This document shows, one piece after another, positions 35,703-44,912 of a DNA stretch of 64,000 nt. The stretch is from Paracandidimonas soli (GTDB taxonomy: Bacteria; Pseudomonadota; Gammaproteobacteria; Burkholderiales; Burkholderiaceae_B), in contig NZ_SMBX01000007.1 of assembly GCF_004342005.1 (NCBI RefSeq), positions 1 to 64,000 on the forward strand, in the 5' to 3' direction. A program made the translations under genes and the position numbers. A model generated the notes under the pieces. That model was given only the letters and a program-made list of their open reading frames with translations, was not told the DNA's origin and did no database searches. Within the stretch, counting starts at the first letter, position 1. Each line of letters begins with the position of its first letter.

Positions 35703-36719
35703 ATGGGTGACATCCACCAATTTCTGAACAACGGCGCCGCGCACGGCAAGCAGACCGGGTACATTTCCGCGGGTTCCATGGCGTCCGGCATGCCGATCGG
35801 CCTTCCCTACATCGCCATCCGGGGCAAGCATCCCGGCAAGACGCTATGGCTGCACGGTCAGGTGCATGGCGATGAAATCAACGGCATCGTAGCCGCGCTG
35901 AACTTCCTGGAGACGCTGGACCCGGAGGCCATGCACGGCAATGTCGTCTTCACGCCCACCGGCAATCCGCATGCGCTGGATCTGCGCAAAAAGCGCAATC
36001 CCTACGATGACCTGGACCTGGACCAGTGCTATCCAGGCAATGCCAACGGCCTGATCAGCGAACGCCTGGCACACGCCCTGTTCAAGGAAGTCGAGGGCAC
36101 GGCGGACTTCCTGATCAACCTGCACACCATGAATCCGCTGTTCGATTCCAAGGCCTATGCCGTGTACAAGGTGCATCCGCAAAGCACCGTCACCGAAGAC
36201 GATCTGCTGCAGGCGATTGCGCTGTTCGAGCCCAATGTCGCCTGCCGCATGCGGGTCGAAGGCACGGGAGAACTGCCCGGCAATATCGCGGGCGGGCTGG
36301 ACTACCAGTGCCTGGCAAAGAACATTCCCGCCTTCATGCTGGAACTGGGCGGCGGCAGCCGCTACGAACCCGTCAATGTCGAACTGGCGCAGCGCGGCTT
36401 CGCCCGCCTGGCCGTCCACCTGGGCATTGTCGATGCCGGCCAGTCCCGGCAGAAGCCGTCATCCGTGCGGCGCGTGACCAAGCGCGGCTGGGTCACCTTC
36501 GCCCACGGCGGCATCTTCGTGCCGGAAGTCGAAGCAGGCGCCACGCTGCAGGCGGGCGCAGTGCTCGGCCGCACGCGCAACCTGCTGGGCGAGCCGCTGG
36601 AAACTTTCTCCATTGCCCAGGACGGCATCGTGATCGGGCTGCGTCGCGACCCTGTCTCCCATACCGGAGAGCGCGTGGCGTTCATGGCCTGGGAATGGGA
36701 CGAGTACAAGCTGTCCTGA
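35703..36719 (+). CDS. Succinylglutamate desuccinylase/aspartoacylase-family metallo-deacylase
   Basis: The 338-residue zinc carboxypeptidase-fold protein has H55 and E58 in LHGQVHGDEINGI as metal ligands and a later His in INLHTMNP. After the catalytic domain it has a beta-rich C-terminal domain (about 255-338). Relatives remove acyl groups from N-acyl amino acids. The ATG at 35703 is preferred over one 18 bases upstream. It is 14 bases after the racemase-like gene, in the same operon. Confidence 0.8.
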   Translation: MGDIHQFLNNGAAHGKQTGYISAGSMASGMPIGLPYIAIRGKHPGKTLWLHGQVHGDEINGIVAALNFLETLDPEAMHGNVVFTPTGNPHALDLRKKRNPYDDLDLDQCYPGNANGLISERLAHALFKEVEGTADFLINLHTMNPLFDSKAYAVYKVHPQSTVTEDDLLQAIALFEPNVACRMRVEGTGELPGNIAGGLDYQCLAKNIPAFMLELGGGSRYEPVNVELAQRGFARLAVHLGIVDAGQSRQKPSSVRRVTKRGWVTFAHGGIFVPEVEAGATLQAGAVLGRTRNLLGEPLETFSIAQDGIVIGLRRDPVSHTGERVAFMAWEWDEYKLS

Positions 36720-36744
36720 TCACTCGCCAAAGCAGGAGAGCCCT

Positions 36745-37767
36745 ATGAACACCCCACCAGAGGCCGGCATTGCCGATGGCATGATGCAAGTCATCGATAT
36801 TCCCGAACCAGGCGGCCCGGAAGCGCTGCGCCCCGCGCAGCATCCTGTTCCCGAACCAGGCGAGGAGCAAGTGCTGATCCGCGTCTATGCGGCGGGCGTC
36901 AATCGCGCCGACCTGAAGCAGCGCGCGGGCGACTACCCCATGCCTGCCGATGCCGGCACCGTTCCCGGACTGGAGGTCGCCGGCATCATCCAGGCAGTGG
37001 GCGCCAAGGTAAGCCGCTGGCGCAAAGGAGATCGTGTCTGCGCGCTGTTGATCGGCGGAGGCTATGCGCAGTACTGCGTCGCCCCCGCCGGGCAGGTGCT
37101 GCCCATTCCGGAAAACCTGGATTTCATCCAGGCTGCCGCGCTTCCGGAAACGGTCTTCACTGTATGGTGCGCGCTGTTCGAACAGGCAGGTCTGCAGCCT
37201 GGCGAAACCGTGCTGATCCATGGCGGCGCCAGCGGCATCGGCAGCACCGCCATCCAGATGGCAGCCGCCCTGGGCTCCAGCGTCATCGCCACTGCGCGCA
37301 ATCCCGAACGCTGCGCGCTGTGCCGCGACCTGGGCGCCAGCCTGGCCATTCCCTACCAGACGCATGACTTTGTCGAAGAGGTTCTGGCATATACCAAGGG
37401 CAAGGGCTGCGAGGTCGTGCTGGACATGGTCGGCGCCGCCTACGCGGGCCGCAACCTGCGCGCCCTTTCCTCCGGCGGTCGGCTGTGTTTCATTGCCGGG
37501 GACAGCGGCCCAGAAGCCGCATTCAATATTCGCGAGATCATGCTCAAGCGCCTCTGGATCACGGGCTCCACGCTGCGCCATCGCACCGAAGCCGACAAGG
37601 AACGCATACGCGATCTGCTGGAGTCCAGGATATGGCCATTGCTGGCGCAGGGTCGCATCCGCCCCATCGTGGACAAGGTGTTCGACCTGAACGATGCGGC
37701 GAAAGCGCATCATGCGCTGGAGCAAGGACAGGTTGCGGGCAAAGCCGTGCTGCGCGTCTCGGGCTGA
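36745..37767 (+). CDS. Zinc-free NAD(P)H:quinone oxidoreductase (MDR superfamily)
   Basis: The 340-residue medium-chain reductase has an N-terminal GroES-like domain (PGLEVAGIIQAVG) and the Rossmann motif HGGASGIGSTAIQMA, without the zinc-binding cysteines of alcohol dehydrogenases. It is close to the PIG3/QOR group, which reduces quinones or enones with NADPH. It is last in the operon that begins with the thiol dioxygenase or with the tandem Bug genes. A terminator-like hairpin follows. Confidence 0.82.
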   Translation: MNTPPEAGIADGMMQVIDIPEPGGPEALRPAQHPVPEPGEEQVLIRVYAAGVNRADLKQRAGDYPMPADAGTVPGLEVAGIIQAVGAKVSRWRKGDRVCALLIGGGYAQYCVAPAGQVLPIPENLDFIQAAALPETVFTVWCALFEQAGLQPGETVLIHGGASGIGSTAIQMAAALGSSVIATARNPERCALCRDLGASLAIPYQTHDFVEEVLAYTKGKGCEVVLDMVGAAYAGRNLRALSSGGRLCFIAGDSGPEAAFNIREIMLKRLWITGSTLRHRTEADKERIRDLLESRIWPLLAQGRIRPIVDKVFDLNDAAKAHHALEQGQVAGKAVLRVSG

Positions 37768-37768
37768 A

Positions 37769-37799
37769 CGGGCAGGAGCGGCGCTCCCTGCCCGCTTTC
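37769..37799. terminator. Bidirectional hairpin between convergent QOR and clsB genes
   Basis: CGGGCAGG (37769-37776) pairs with CCTGCCCG (37787-37794), with further pairing in the loop, followed by CTTTC on the plus strand. It fills the 33-base gap between the two convergent stops. Confidence 0.6.
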
Positions 37800-37800
37800 A

Positions 37801-39078
37801 TCAGTCGTACTCCGACGCCCTGCCCGTCAGCGCCACGCCAATGCGCAGCATCACATAGGACAGCGCGTCGATCAGTTGGCCCAGCCAGCTGCGCTTCTGC
37901 AGATCGTCCGGCGTCACTTGCCTGGCGCTGGACGCCATTTCCTTTTCCAGGATGGCGCGAAGCTCCTGCGCGAATGCCGGATCGTCCATGAATACGTTGG
38001 CCTCGCGCGCCAGCAGCAGGCTGAACGGATCCAGATTGGAAGACCCCACCGTGGCATAGTTGTCGATGACAGCCGCCTTGGCATGCAGGTAGCTGGCCAT
38101 GTATTCGTGGATTTCTATACCGCGCCCCAGCAGCTTGCGATACATGTAGCGGCAGGCGCGGTACTGCATGGGGTATTCCGAGCGCCCCTGCAGCAGCAGC
38201 CTGACCCGCACCCCGCGCGCCGCGGCCTGCGCCAGCACCTGCCGCAGACGGCGGCCCGGGAAAAAATAGGCATTGGCGATCAGCGCATCGCTGCGCGCAT
38301 GTTCGAGCGCGCGCATATAGGCGGTTTCGATGGACTGGCGGAAACGCAGATTGTCCCGCAGCAGGAAGATGGCGCGACAGCCCGGCTCGTAGACCGGATA
38401 CGATTTCAGCATGTGCTTGCCGCGCTTTCCCCACCACTCGGAAACGCGCGCATAGGTTTCGTTCCAGCCTTTGCGGCGATAGCCCTTCGCCGAGACTGCC
38501 TTGTCGCCCCGCCACAGCTTGCGCCAGGACATGCGCAGCCACAGCCTGTCCTGGGATCGCACGATATCGAACACCAGCGGCCCCCTGACCCGGACGGCGA
38601 AATCGAAACGTGGACGCGGACCATCGCCATCGTCCGGCACGTCCTCGAAATCGTCGAGTATGTTGATTCCGCCGACGTAGGCCTCGCGCTGGTCGATCAC
38701 CGCCACCTTGCGGTGCAGGCGGCGCAAGCGGCGCGGATCGATGCGCCAGTTGCGTATGCCGGAGGGCTCCGGACGGTAGACGCGGCATGCGACGCCCGCC
38801 TCCATGAGCCTGCGATGGATGTCCTCGGCATGTGCGCTGCTGCCGAACCCGTCGATCACGACCCGGACGCGCACACCCCGCTGACGCGCGCGGATGAGGC
38901 CCGCCATGAACGCCTCGCCGGTGCGGTCCAGGTTGAAGATGTAGGTTTCCAGGTGAACGGTGCGCTCGGCGCGGTCGATGGCATCGAGCAGCGCCGGAAA
39001 ATAAGCGATGCCGTTATGCAGCAGGTCGATGCGATTGCCATCGCGCCAGACTGGCAAAAAGAACTCTTTAGCCGGCAT
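37801..39078 (-). CDS. clsB: Cardiolipin synthase B
   Basis: The 425-residue phospholipase D superfamily protein has two HKD motifs: HRKVAVIDQREAYVGG in the first half and HAKAAVIDNYATVGSSN in the second. ClsB makes cardiolipin (and can use phosphatidylethanolamine) at the membrane. The length and lack of N-terminal transmembrane helices fit ClsB rather than ClsA. It lies 80 bases downstream of the endonuclease/exonuclease/phosphatase gene on the same strand, a common pairing (YbhP-ClsB in enterobacteria). Confidence 0.9.
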   Translation of the reverse strand: MPAKEFFLPVWRDGNRIDLLHNGIAYFPALLDAIDRAERTVHLETYIFNLDRTGEAFMAGLIRARQRGVRVRVVIDGFGSSAHAEDIHRRLMEAGVACRVYRPEPSGIRNWRIDPRRLRRLHRKVAVIDQREAYVGGINILDDFEDVPDDGDGPRPRFDFAVRVRGPLVFDIVRSQDRLWLRMSWRKLWRGDKAVSAKGYRRKGWNETYARVSEWWGKRGKHMLKSYPVYEPGCRAIFLLRDNLRFRQSIETAYMRALEHARSDALIANAYFFPGRRLRQVLAQAAARGVRVRLLLQGRSEYPMQYRACRYMYRKLLGRGIEIHEYMASYLHAKAAVIDNYATVGSSNLDPFSLLLAREANVFMDDPAFAQELRAILEKEMASSARQVTPDDLQKRSWLGQLIDALSYVMLRIGVALTGRASEYD

Positions 39079-39158
39079 GACGTTCTCTCGGGATCGGGCG
39101 GCTCAGCCGGCCCGCCTCCCTTCGGTTCCGGCAGGCAAGCCTGCGCTGCGGTCCATGA

Positions 39159-40019
39159 TCACGGCAGCTCCAGTTCCGTCAGCAGCGGCGCATGATCGGA
39201 AATCTGGCGCCAGGGCGTTCCCTGGAGCACGCGCGCATTGCGCACGGCGAAGCCGCGCTGGTAGATGCGATCCAGGCGCAGCCAGGGAAAGACCGCCGGA
39301 AACGTGCGCGGCGGCGGCGTCATGCGGGCGGCGCCGTTATTGCCCAGTTCGTGTATGCGCGCCGCCACCGGCCTTTCCGACGGCAACTGCAGCAGGCTCT
39401 TGCCCAGCTTCTGCACCGAGGAAATCAGCCTGCGCGGCCGCAGGACGGGGCTGTCAGGCGCCACGGCGAACACCTCGTACAGGCCCAACTCATCGACGAA
39501 CAGGGGCGCCAGCTTGTTGCTCCAGTCATTGAAGTCGCCCGCGATCAGAATGGGTTCGTCGTCCGGCACGATGCGCTTGATGCGCTCGACCAGCGCCATG
39601 ACCTGGCGTGTGCGCCCGCCGGCGAACAGGCCCAGGTGCACGACCAGGCAATGCACCGGCGTACCGCCGACATCGATCGTGGCGTGCAGCAGGCCGCGCT
39701 GCTCCATCTTGTGATCGGAGATATCCTGGTTTTCGTAGCGCAGGATGGGATAGCGGGACAACAGCGCATTGCCATGATCCGTCTGCTGACGCACGGCATT
39801 GCAGCCGTAGGCGGCGTCCATGGAAAGCACGGCCGCCAGCGATTCGTGCTGCGCGTGCAGGTTGATCCTGCGCTCGTTGCGGCCCTGCACTTCCTGCAGG
39901 AACAGCAGGTCGGGCCTGAGGTTGTACAAGCCGAGCCGCAAGTCGGACAACGAATCCCGGCTGCCCATGGCGGAGCGGCCTTTGTGGATGTTGTAGCTTA
40001 CGACCCGGATGACAGACAT
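39159..40019 (-). CDS. Endonuclease/exonuclease/phosphatase-family protein (YbhP-like)
   Basis: The 286-residue protein has the EEP fold marks: N-terminal VVSYNIHKG, the metal-binding Glu in LLFLQEVQG, the AGDFNDWSN motif and the C-terminal SDHAPLLTEL. Family members cut phosphodiester bonds in nucleic acids or lipids. The partner clsB downstream suggests a membrane phospholipid role, as proposed for YbhP, but this is inference. It follows aspS with an 18-base gap. Confidence 0.85.
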   Translation of the reverse strand: MSVIRVVSYNIHKGRSAMGSRDSLSDLRLGLYNLRPDLLFLQEVQGRNERRINLHAQHESLAAVLSMDAAYGCNAVRQQTDHGNALLSRYPILRYENQDISDHKMEQRGLLHATIDVGGTPVHCLVVHLGLFAGGRTRQVMALVERIKRIVPDDEPILIAGDFNDWSNKLAPLFVDELGLYEVFAVAPDSPVLRPRRLISSVQKLGKSLLQLPSERPVAARIHELGNNGAARMTPPPRTFPAVFPWLRLDRIYQRGFAVRNARVLQGTPWRQISDHAPLLTELELP

Positions 40020-40037
40020 GGCCCGTGCCCGATCGGC

Positions 40038-41828
40038 TTACTTGGCTTCCGCGGCCCGCAGACGAATGTGCAACTCGCGCAGCTGCTTTTCATCGACGGC
40101 CGAGGGCGCCTGCGTCAACAGGCACTGGGCGCGCTGCGTCTTGGGGAAGGCGATGACGTCGCGGATGGATTCGGCGCCGGTCATCATGGTGACCAGGCGG
40201 TCCAGGCCGAACGCCACGCCGCCGTGCGGCGGCGCGCCGTACTGCAGCGCATCGAGCAGGAAGCCGAACTTCTCGCGGGCCTCTTCTTCGCCGATATTCA
40301 GCGCCGAGAACACCTTGCTCTGCACGTCCGCGCGGTGGATACGCACCGAACCGCCGCCGATTTCCCAGCCGTTGAGCACCAGGTCATAAGCCTTGGCCAG
40401 CGCACGCGACGGATCGGAGGCAAGGTAGTCCTCGTGCCCATCCTTGGGGCTGGTGAAGGGATGGTGCGCGGCAAAGTAGCGGCCCTCCTCTTCGTCGTAC
40501 TCGAACATGGGGAAATCGATCACCCACAGCGGCTTCCAACTGGCCTCGAACAGGCCGTGCTCGCGGCCGAATTCGCTATGGCCGATCTTGACGCGCAGCG
40601 CTCCGATGGCGTCGTTGACGACGCGGATCTTGTCCGCACCGAAGAAGATCAGGTCGCCGCTTTGCGCGCCGGTGCGCTCGATCAGCGCCTTCAGCGCGTC
40701 CACGTGGATATTCTTGACGATGGGCGACTGCAAGCCTTCCGGAATGGCGGCCGCGTCATTGACCTTGATGTAGGCCAGGCCCTTGGCGCCGTAGATGCCG
40801 ACGAACTTCGTGTAGGCATCGATTTCGCTGCGGGGCATGCTGCCGCCGCCGGGAATGCGCAGCGCCACGACACGGCTCTTGGGATCGTTGGCCGGCGCGG
40901 AGAACACCTTGAAGTCGACGTCCTTCATCAGGTCGGCCACGTCGGTGAATTCGAGCTTGACGCGCAGGTCGGGCTTGTCGGAGCCGTAGCGCTGCATGGC
41001 CTCACCCCACGTCATGGTGGGGAAGGTTTCGGGCAGCGCCACCTGCTGCACTTCCGAGAACACATGGCGCACCATGCCTTCGAAGATGCCGCGGATTTCT
41101 TCCTCGTTCAGGAACGAGGTTTCGCAATCGATCTGCGTGAATTCGGGCTGGCGGTCGGCGCGCAGGTCTTCGTCGCGGAAGCACTTGGTGATCTGATAGT
41201 AGCGGTCGAAGCCGGACACCATTAGCATCTGCTTGAACAGCTGCGGCGACTGAGGCAGGGCGAAGAACTGTCCCGCATTGACACGCGACGGCACCAGATA
41301 GTCGCGCGCGCCTTCCGGCGTGCTTTTGGTGAGCATGGGCGTTTCGATATCGATAAAGCCCAGGCTGTCGAGATAGCGGCGCACCGCCATGGTGACTTTG
41401 TAGCGCAGCATCAGGTTGTACTGCATGGCCGGGCGGCGCAGGTCCAGCACGCGATGCGTCAGGCGGGTGGTTTCCGACAGATTGTCGTCGTCGAGCTGGA
41501 ACGGCGGCGTGACGGATGCGTTCAGGATCTCGATTTCGCGGCACAGGATCTCGACCTCGCCGGAAGCCAGTTCGGCATTGTTCGTGCCTTCGGGGCGCAG
41601 GCGCACCAGGCCTGTGATGCGCACGCAGAATTCGTTGCGGATGCGCTCCGCCGTGGCGAAGGCTTCGACATTGTCGGGATCGACCACGACCTGGGCCAGG
41701 CCGGCACGATCGCGCAAATCGATGAAAATGACGCCACCGTGGTCGCGACGGCGATGTACCCAGCCAAACAATGTGACCGTCTGGTCAAGATGATCTTTAC
41801 AAACCTCGCCGGTGTAGCAGGTACGCAT
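40038..41828 (-). CDS. aspS: Aspartyl-tRNA synthetase
   Basis: AspRS charges tRNA-Asp. The 596-residue class II synthetase has an N-terminal OB-fold anticodon-binding domain ([21 protein letters not shown]), motif 2 ([18 protein letters not shown]), the bacterial GAD insertion, and motif 3 ([10 protein letters not shown]). The length is standard for bacteria. The minus-strand order fmdB-DUF502-aspS is conserved in betaproteobacteria. Whether it is discriminating or non-discriminating depends on gatCAB, outside this window. Confidence 0.97.
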   Translation of the reverse strand: MRTCYTGEVCKDHLDQTVTLFGWVHRRRDHGGVIFIDLRDRAGLAQVVVDPDNVEAFATAERIRNEFCVRITGLVRLRPEGTNNAELASGEVEILCREIEILNASVTPPFQLDDDNLSETTRLTHRVLDLRRPAMQYNLMLRYKVTMAVRRYLDSLGFIDIETPMLTKSTPEGARDYLVPSRVNAGQFFALPQSPQLFKQMLMVSGFDRYYQITKCFRDEDLRADRQPEFTQIDCETSFLNEEEIRGIFEGMVRHVFSEVQQVALPETFPTMTWGEAMQRYGSDKPDLRVKLEFTDVADLMKDVDFKVFSAPANDPKSRVVALRIPGGGSMPRSEIDAYTKFVGIYGAKGLAYIKVNDAAAIPEGLQSPIVKNIHVDALKALIERTGAQSGDLIFFGADKIRVVNDAIGALRVKIGHSEFGREHGLFEASWKPLWVIDFPMFEYDEEEGRYFAAHHPFTSPKDGHEDYLASDPSRALAKAYDLVLNGWEIGGGSVRIHRADVQSKVFSALNIGEEEAREKFGFLLDALQYGAPPHGGVAFGLDRLVTMMTGAESIRDVIAFPKTQRAQCLLTQAPSAVDEKQLRELHIRLRAAEAK

Positions 41829-41899
41829 TCAGGGTGGCTCCAGTTAGGTATTAAGGCAATATATGAGAGATAGGGAATTCGGTAGTGCTTGAAAGAAAG

Positions 41900-42550
41900 T
41901 CAGCGCGGATCCTGCCCCGCGGCGCCATCATTGACATCGGCGGGCAACACGGTTTTCGCGGCGTCCGCCGGCGCCACTACTCCCATGGACACGATGTACT
42001 TCAGGGCGGCATCGACGCTCATGTTCAGCGGGCGCACATCCTGGCGCGGCAGCATCAGGAAGAAGCCGGATGTCGGGTTGGGCGTGGTGGGCACATAGAC
42101 GCTGACATGGTCGCCGCCAAGCAGCGCGGCAACTTCGCCGCCCGGCGCGCCGGTCAGGAAGGCGATGGTCCAGGCCCCCTGGCGCGGGTACTGCACCAGG
42201 ACGGCCTGACGAAATGCCTGCCCGTTGGGCGCCAGGACGGTATCGCTGACTTGCTTGACGGAATTATAGATCGAACGCACCAGGGGGATGCGGCCCAGCA
42301 GATGCTCCCAGCGATCCACGACAGCCTGGCCCAGGAAATTGGCCGTCATCAGCCCCGTCGCCGTCACGGCAACGATGACCAGCAGCAGGCCGAAGCCGGG
42401 AATCTGCATCCCGAACAGGGATTGCGAGGTCAGGAACGACGGCACAACGCTTTCCAGGGCCCCGACCAGCAGCGTCAGCACCCAGATGGTGATCACCAGC
42501 GGGATCCATACCAGCAGCCCGGTGATGAAATAGCGTTTGAACAGCCGCAT
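41900..42550 (-). CDS. DUF502-family membrane protein
   Basis: The 216-residue protein has an N-terminal transmembrane helix (GLLVWIPLVITIWVLTLLVG) and a second (LLLVIVAVTATGLMTANFLG), then a soluble region with LVRSIYNSVKQVSDTVL and YVPTTPNPTSGF, the marks of DUF502. No biochemical role is established. It starts 8 bases after fmdB and precedes aspS. Confidence 0.88.
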   Translation of the reverse strand: MRLFKRYFITGLLVWIPLVITIWVLTLLVGALESVVPSFLTSQSLFGMQIPGFGLLLVIVAVTATGLMTANFLGQAVVDRWEHLLGRIPLVRSIYNSVKQVSDTVLAPNGQAFRQAVLVQYPRQGAWTIAFLTGAPGGEVAALLGGDHVSVYVPTTPNPTSGFFLMLPRQDVRPLNMSVDAALKYIVSMGVVAPADAAKTVLPADVNDGAAGQDPR

Positions 42551-42558
42551 GCCTTTCC

Positions 42559-42873
42559 TTAAGTCGTTGTGCTGGCGGCGCCGGGAGCGGCGCCGCTCGC
42601 TGCCGGAGTGGCCGCAGGCGCTGCGGCCGGCGCAGACGGCGCAGCCTCTCCGCCGGCGTCCGAAGACTTGCCGGCCGAGGACTTGCCGTCATTGCCGCGG
42701 AAATCGGTCACGTACCAGCCGTTGCCCTTGAGCTGGAAGCCGGCCGCCGTCACCTGCTTGGCGAACGCATCCTGCCCGCACTCGGGGCAAACCGTCAGCA
42801 CGGGATCGGATATTTTCTGCAGCACATCTTTGGCATGTCCACAGGATGTGCACTTGTAAGCGTAGATAGGCAC
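42559..42873 (-). CDS. FmdB-family zinc-ribbon regulatory protein
   Basis: The 104-residue protein has the FmdB zinc ribbon MPIYAYKCTSCGHAKDVLQK with two CxxC pairs (YKCTSCG and TVCPECGQ), followed by a low-complexity Ala/Pro/Ser tail from about residue 65. The family was first linked to formamidase regulation; in betaproteobacteria it occurs before DUF502 and aspS, as here. Confidence 0.9.
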   Translation of the reverse strand: MPIYAYKCTSCGHAKDVLQKISDPVLTVCPECGQDAFAKQVTAAGFQLKGNGWYVTDFRGNDGKSSAGKSSDAGGEAAPSAPAAAPAATPAASGAAPGAASTTT

Positions 42874-43106
42874 TGCGAACCTCTTGCATTCTTGAAGTTA
42901 TCGGGAAAACAGCGATTTTAGCCCTTTCCGGAAGCATTCTGATTCGGGATGCGGCAAACCAGGGCGCCAGGCTGCGAAGCGGCGCACGGACGGGGAGGCC
43001 CGTCCGTCCATGCATCCGCCGGGCAAGGCCGGCGCATGCCAGGTATTTGCGGGCGAAAATGCGAAATGCAAGAGGGAAAGCGGGTTCCGCCCTGCCCATG
43101 GGGGTG

Positions 43107-43142
43107 AATAAACCGGCAGGCCTCGCGCATGAGGCCTGCCGG
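43107..43142 (-). terminator. Intrinsic terminator of the antiporter gene
   Basis: Perfect 12-base arms (CCGGCAGGCCTC at 43113-43124 and its complement at 43131-43142) with a 6-base loop lie 13 bases after the antiporter stop. On the minus strand they are followed by TTTATTC, as expected of a factor-independent terminator. Confidence 0.8.
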
Positions 43143-43154
43143 CTGCCTCGTGCG

Positions 43155-44495
43155 TCAGGAGAATGAATTCGGCAGCAGGAACATGCCGGCCGCCACCAGG
43201 GTCGGCACCAGCGCGGCCACGAACAGTTTCAAGGGAGAAATGGAACTGTTGGGGAAAGACCGCCGCAGAATGGCGAACCCGGCAGGATTGGGCGCATTGG
43301 CGATCACCGTCAAGCCGCCGCCGGTCACCGCGCCGGCCACCAGCATATAGCGCCACAGATCGCTCGTGCCCTCCACCAGAGATCCCAGGTACGTCAGCGC
43401 CGCGTTGTCGGTCACGGCTGTCAGCACGGCCGCTCCCCAGAACAGCACGGTGGGCGGCAAGCCGCCCAGCAGATCCTGCAGCCACCATTTCTGCAAGCCG
43501 CCCAGGATGACCAGGCCGGCAAGGAAGAAGCCCACCATCAGACCCTCGCGCACCAGCAGAGGGTTCTGATAGCGCTGATAAGCGCCCGCATAGCCGATGA
43601 ACAGCATCAGGATGCCCAGGAACACGACGGGATGATGCGCCGACAGCACGATGCCGACGAGGAACACCAGGTGGATGGCAACGACGATCCAGGGGACGGG
43701 AGGACGCTGGTCCTGCTCCTGCGCCTGCGATGGCTCCGTCCCGGAAGCCTGCCCGTCCGGCGTGCTCGCGGCCTGCGCCATACCGGCTCCGATCTCTCCG
43801 CTTCTCAGCTGCACGCGGCATACCCAGGTCAGCATGCTTGCATTGATGAGGACAGCCAGGGCGGCGCGCCAGCCGAAGTGCGTCGCCATATAGGCGGTAT
43901 CCCAGCCGAATGTCTGCGCCACCATCAGGACCGGCGGCGCGGCATAGGCCGTCAGCACCCCGCCGATGGAAATATTGACGAACAGCACGCCGATCGTCAG
44001 ATATTTGAAACCCGTCTGGCCCGGCCGCCGGAAATAGTCGTCACGCAACAGCAAGGCGGCCAGCGTCATGGCCGCAGGCTCGGTAATGAAGGAACCCGAC
44101 AGGGGCACGAACGCCATGATGACGAAGAACCGCGCCAGCGCTTCCTGCATCGGCAGCGCCCTGGCCAGCAGATTGACGATCTGCCCGACCAGCACCAGAA
44201 TCGGCCGGCTGGCGGCCACCACCATGATGGCGAACACGAACGCAGGCTCAGTGAAGTTCCGTGTATCCAGATAAGTAACGGCATCCGGCACGCCAGAGAT
44301 GAGCGCCATGCACACCAGCAGCACGAAGGCCCATACGCCGAACACCGCCTCGACTTCGGACAGCAAGTGCCACAGTCCCGCATGCGGCCCGTTCCGGTGA
44401 GCCAGGCGGGCAAAGACCGGCACTGAAAACGTATGGATGACTGCCAGCGCGAATAGAGCGGTTGCGATGACTTCTATGAAATGCGGCATTTCCAC
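43155..44495 (-). CDS. Putative Na+/H+ antiporter (Na_H_antiport_2 type)
   Basis: The 446-residue polytopic inner-membrane protein has about ten to twelve hydrophobic helices. Conserved-looking segments include LLSEVEAVFGVWAFVLLV, FITEPAAMTLAALLL and AAVLTAVTDNAALTYLGSL, resembling the Na_H_antiport_2/ion-transporter superfamily. A charged, Gln-rich cytoplasmic loop occurs at about 245-275. Exchange of Na+ for H+ is the family assignment, not proven. It is preceded by a long untranslated gap and followed by a strong terminator. Confidence 0.72.
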   Translation of the reverse strand: MEMPHFIEVIATALFALAVIHTFSVPVFARLAHRNGPHAGLWHLLSEVEAVFGVWAFVLLVCMALISGVPDAVTYLDTRNFTEPAFVFAIMVVAASRPILVLVGQIVNLLARALPMQEALARFFVIMAFVPLSGSFITEPAAMTLAALLLRDDYFRRPGQTGFKYLTIGVLFVNISIGGVLTAYAAPPVLMVAQTFGWDTAYMATHFGWRAALAVLINASMLTWVCRVQLRSGEIGAGMAQAASTPDGQASGTEPSQAQEQDQRPPVPWIVVAIHLVFLVGIVLSAHHPVVFLGILMLFIGYAGAYQRYQNPLLVREGLMVGFFLAGLVILGGLQKWWLQDLLGGLPPTVLFWGAAVLTAVTDNAALTYLGSLVEGTSDLWRYMLVAGAVTGGGLTVIANAPNPAGFAILRRSFPNSSISPLKLFVAALVPTLVAAGMFLLPNSFS

Positions 44496-44912
44496 ATCCT
44501 ATGAAAAACGATGGATGACATGAACAGATCTGGTTTCGCAGCGATGCCGCCGAGGCGGCGGCATACGCAAGAGCGCTCACGGACCTTGGCCGCATACGTT
44601 TTCGCAAAAGGGGAATTCTTTCCCGGACCAATGCCTGGCCCCGGGAAATGCGCGGCCTGACTGCGCCGGCAGAAGGAGAAAACAGGTTTCAAAGTGCATA
44701 GATGGTTTCGGACAGCCCGCATTGGCGGCCCGACCAATACACAGAAACCTCCCAGCCCGTTGAAAACCCCGAGACTGAAACCCTCGGGCATTGTATAGAA
44801 AAGCACCGGAACGGACATCATGGATACCCCTGATACCCGCCCCATGCTCCGGCACTCCAGGCCTGAAGGCTGAAGACGTCCGCGCCTGAAGACGTCCGCG
44901 CCCGGCGCATGC
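44496..44912 (-). other. 417-base gap upstream of the antiporter with hairpins
   Basis: No convincing gene lies between ubiA and the antiporter on the same strand. On the minus strand the hairpin CCCGAG/CTCGGG (44768-44773 with 44783-44788) is followed by GTTTT and may end the ubiA transcript. A second hairpin, GCCGCC/GGCGGC, is near 44549, about 50 bases before the antiporter ATG. Open frames here have no recognisable homology. A structured leader controlling the antiporter is possible but I do not recognise a known riboswitch. Confidence 0.4.

Noticed and set aside
44474-44845. Minus-strand frame of 123 codons upstream of the antiporter
   Set aside because: No recognisable family, it overlaps the antiporter start and contains the hairpins; it is more likely untranslated leader or spacer.
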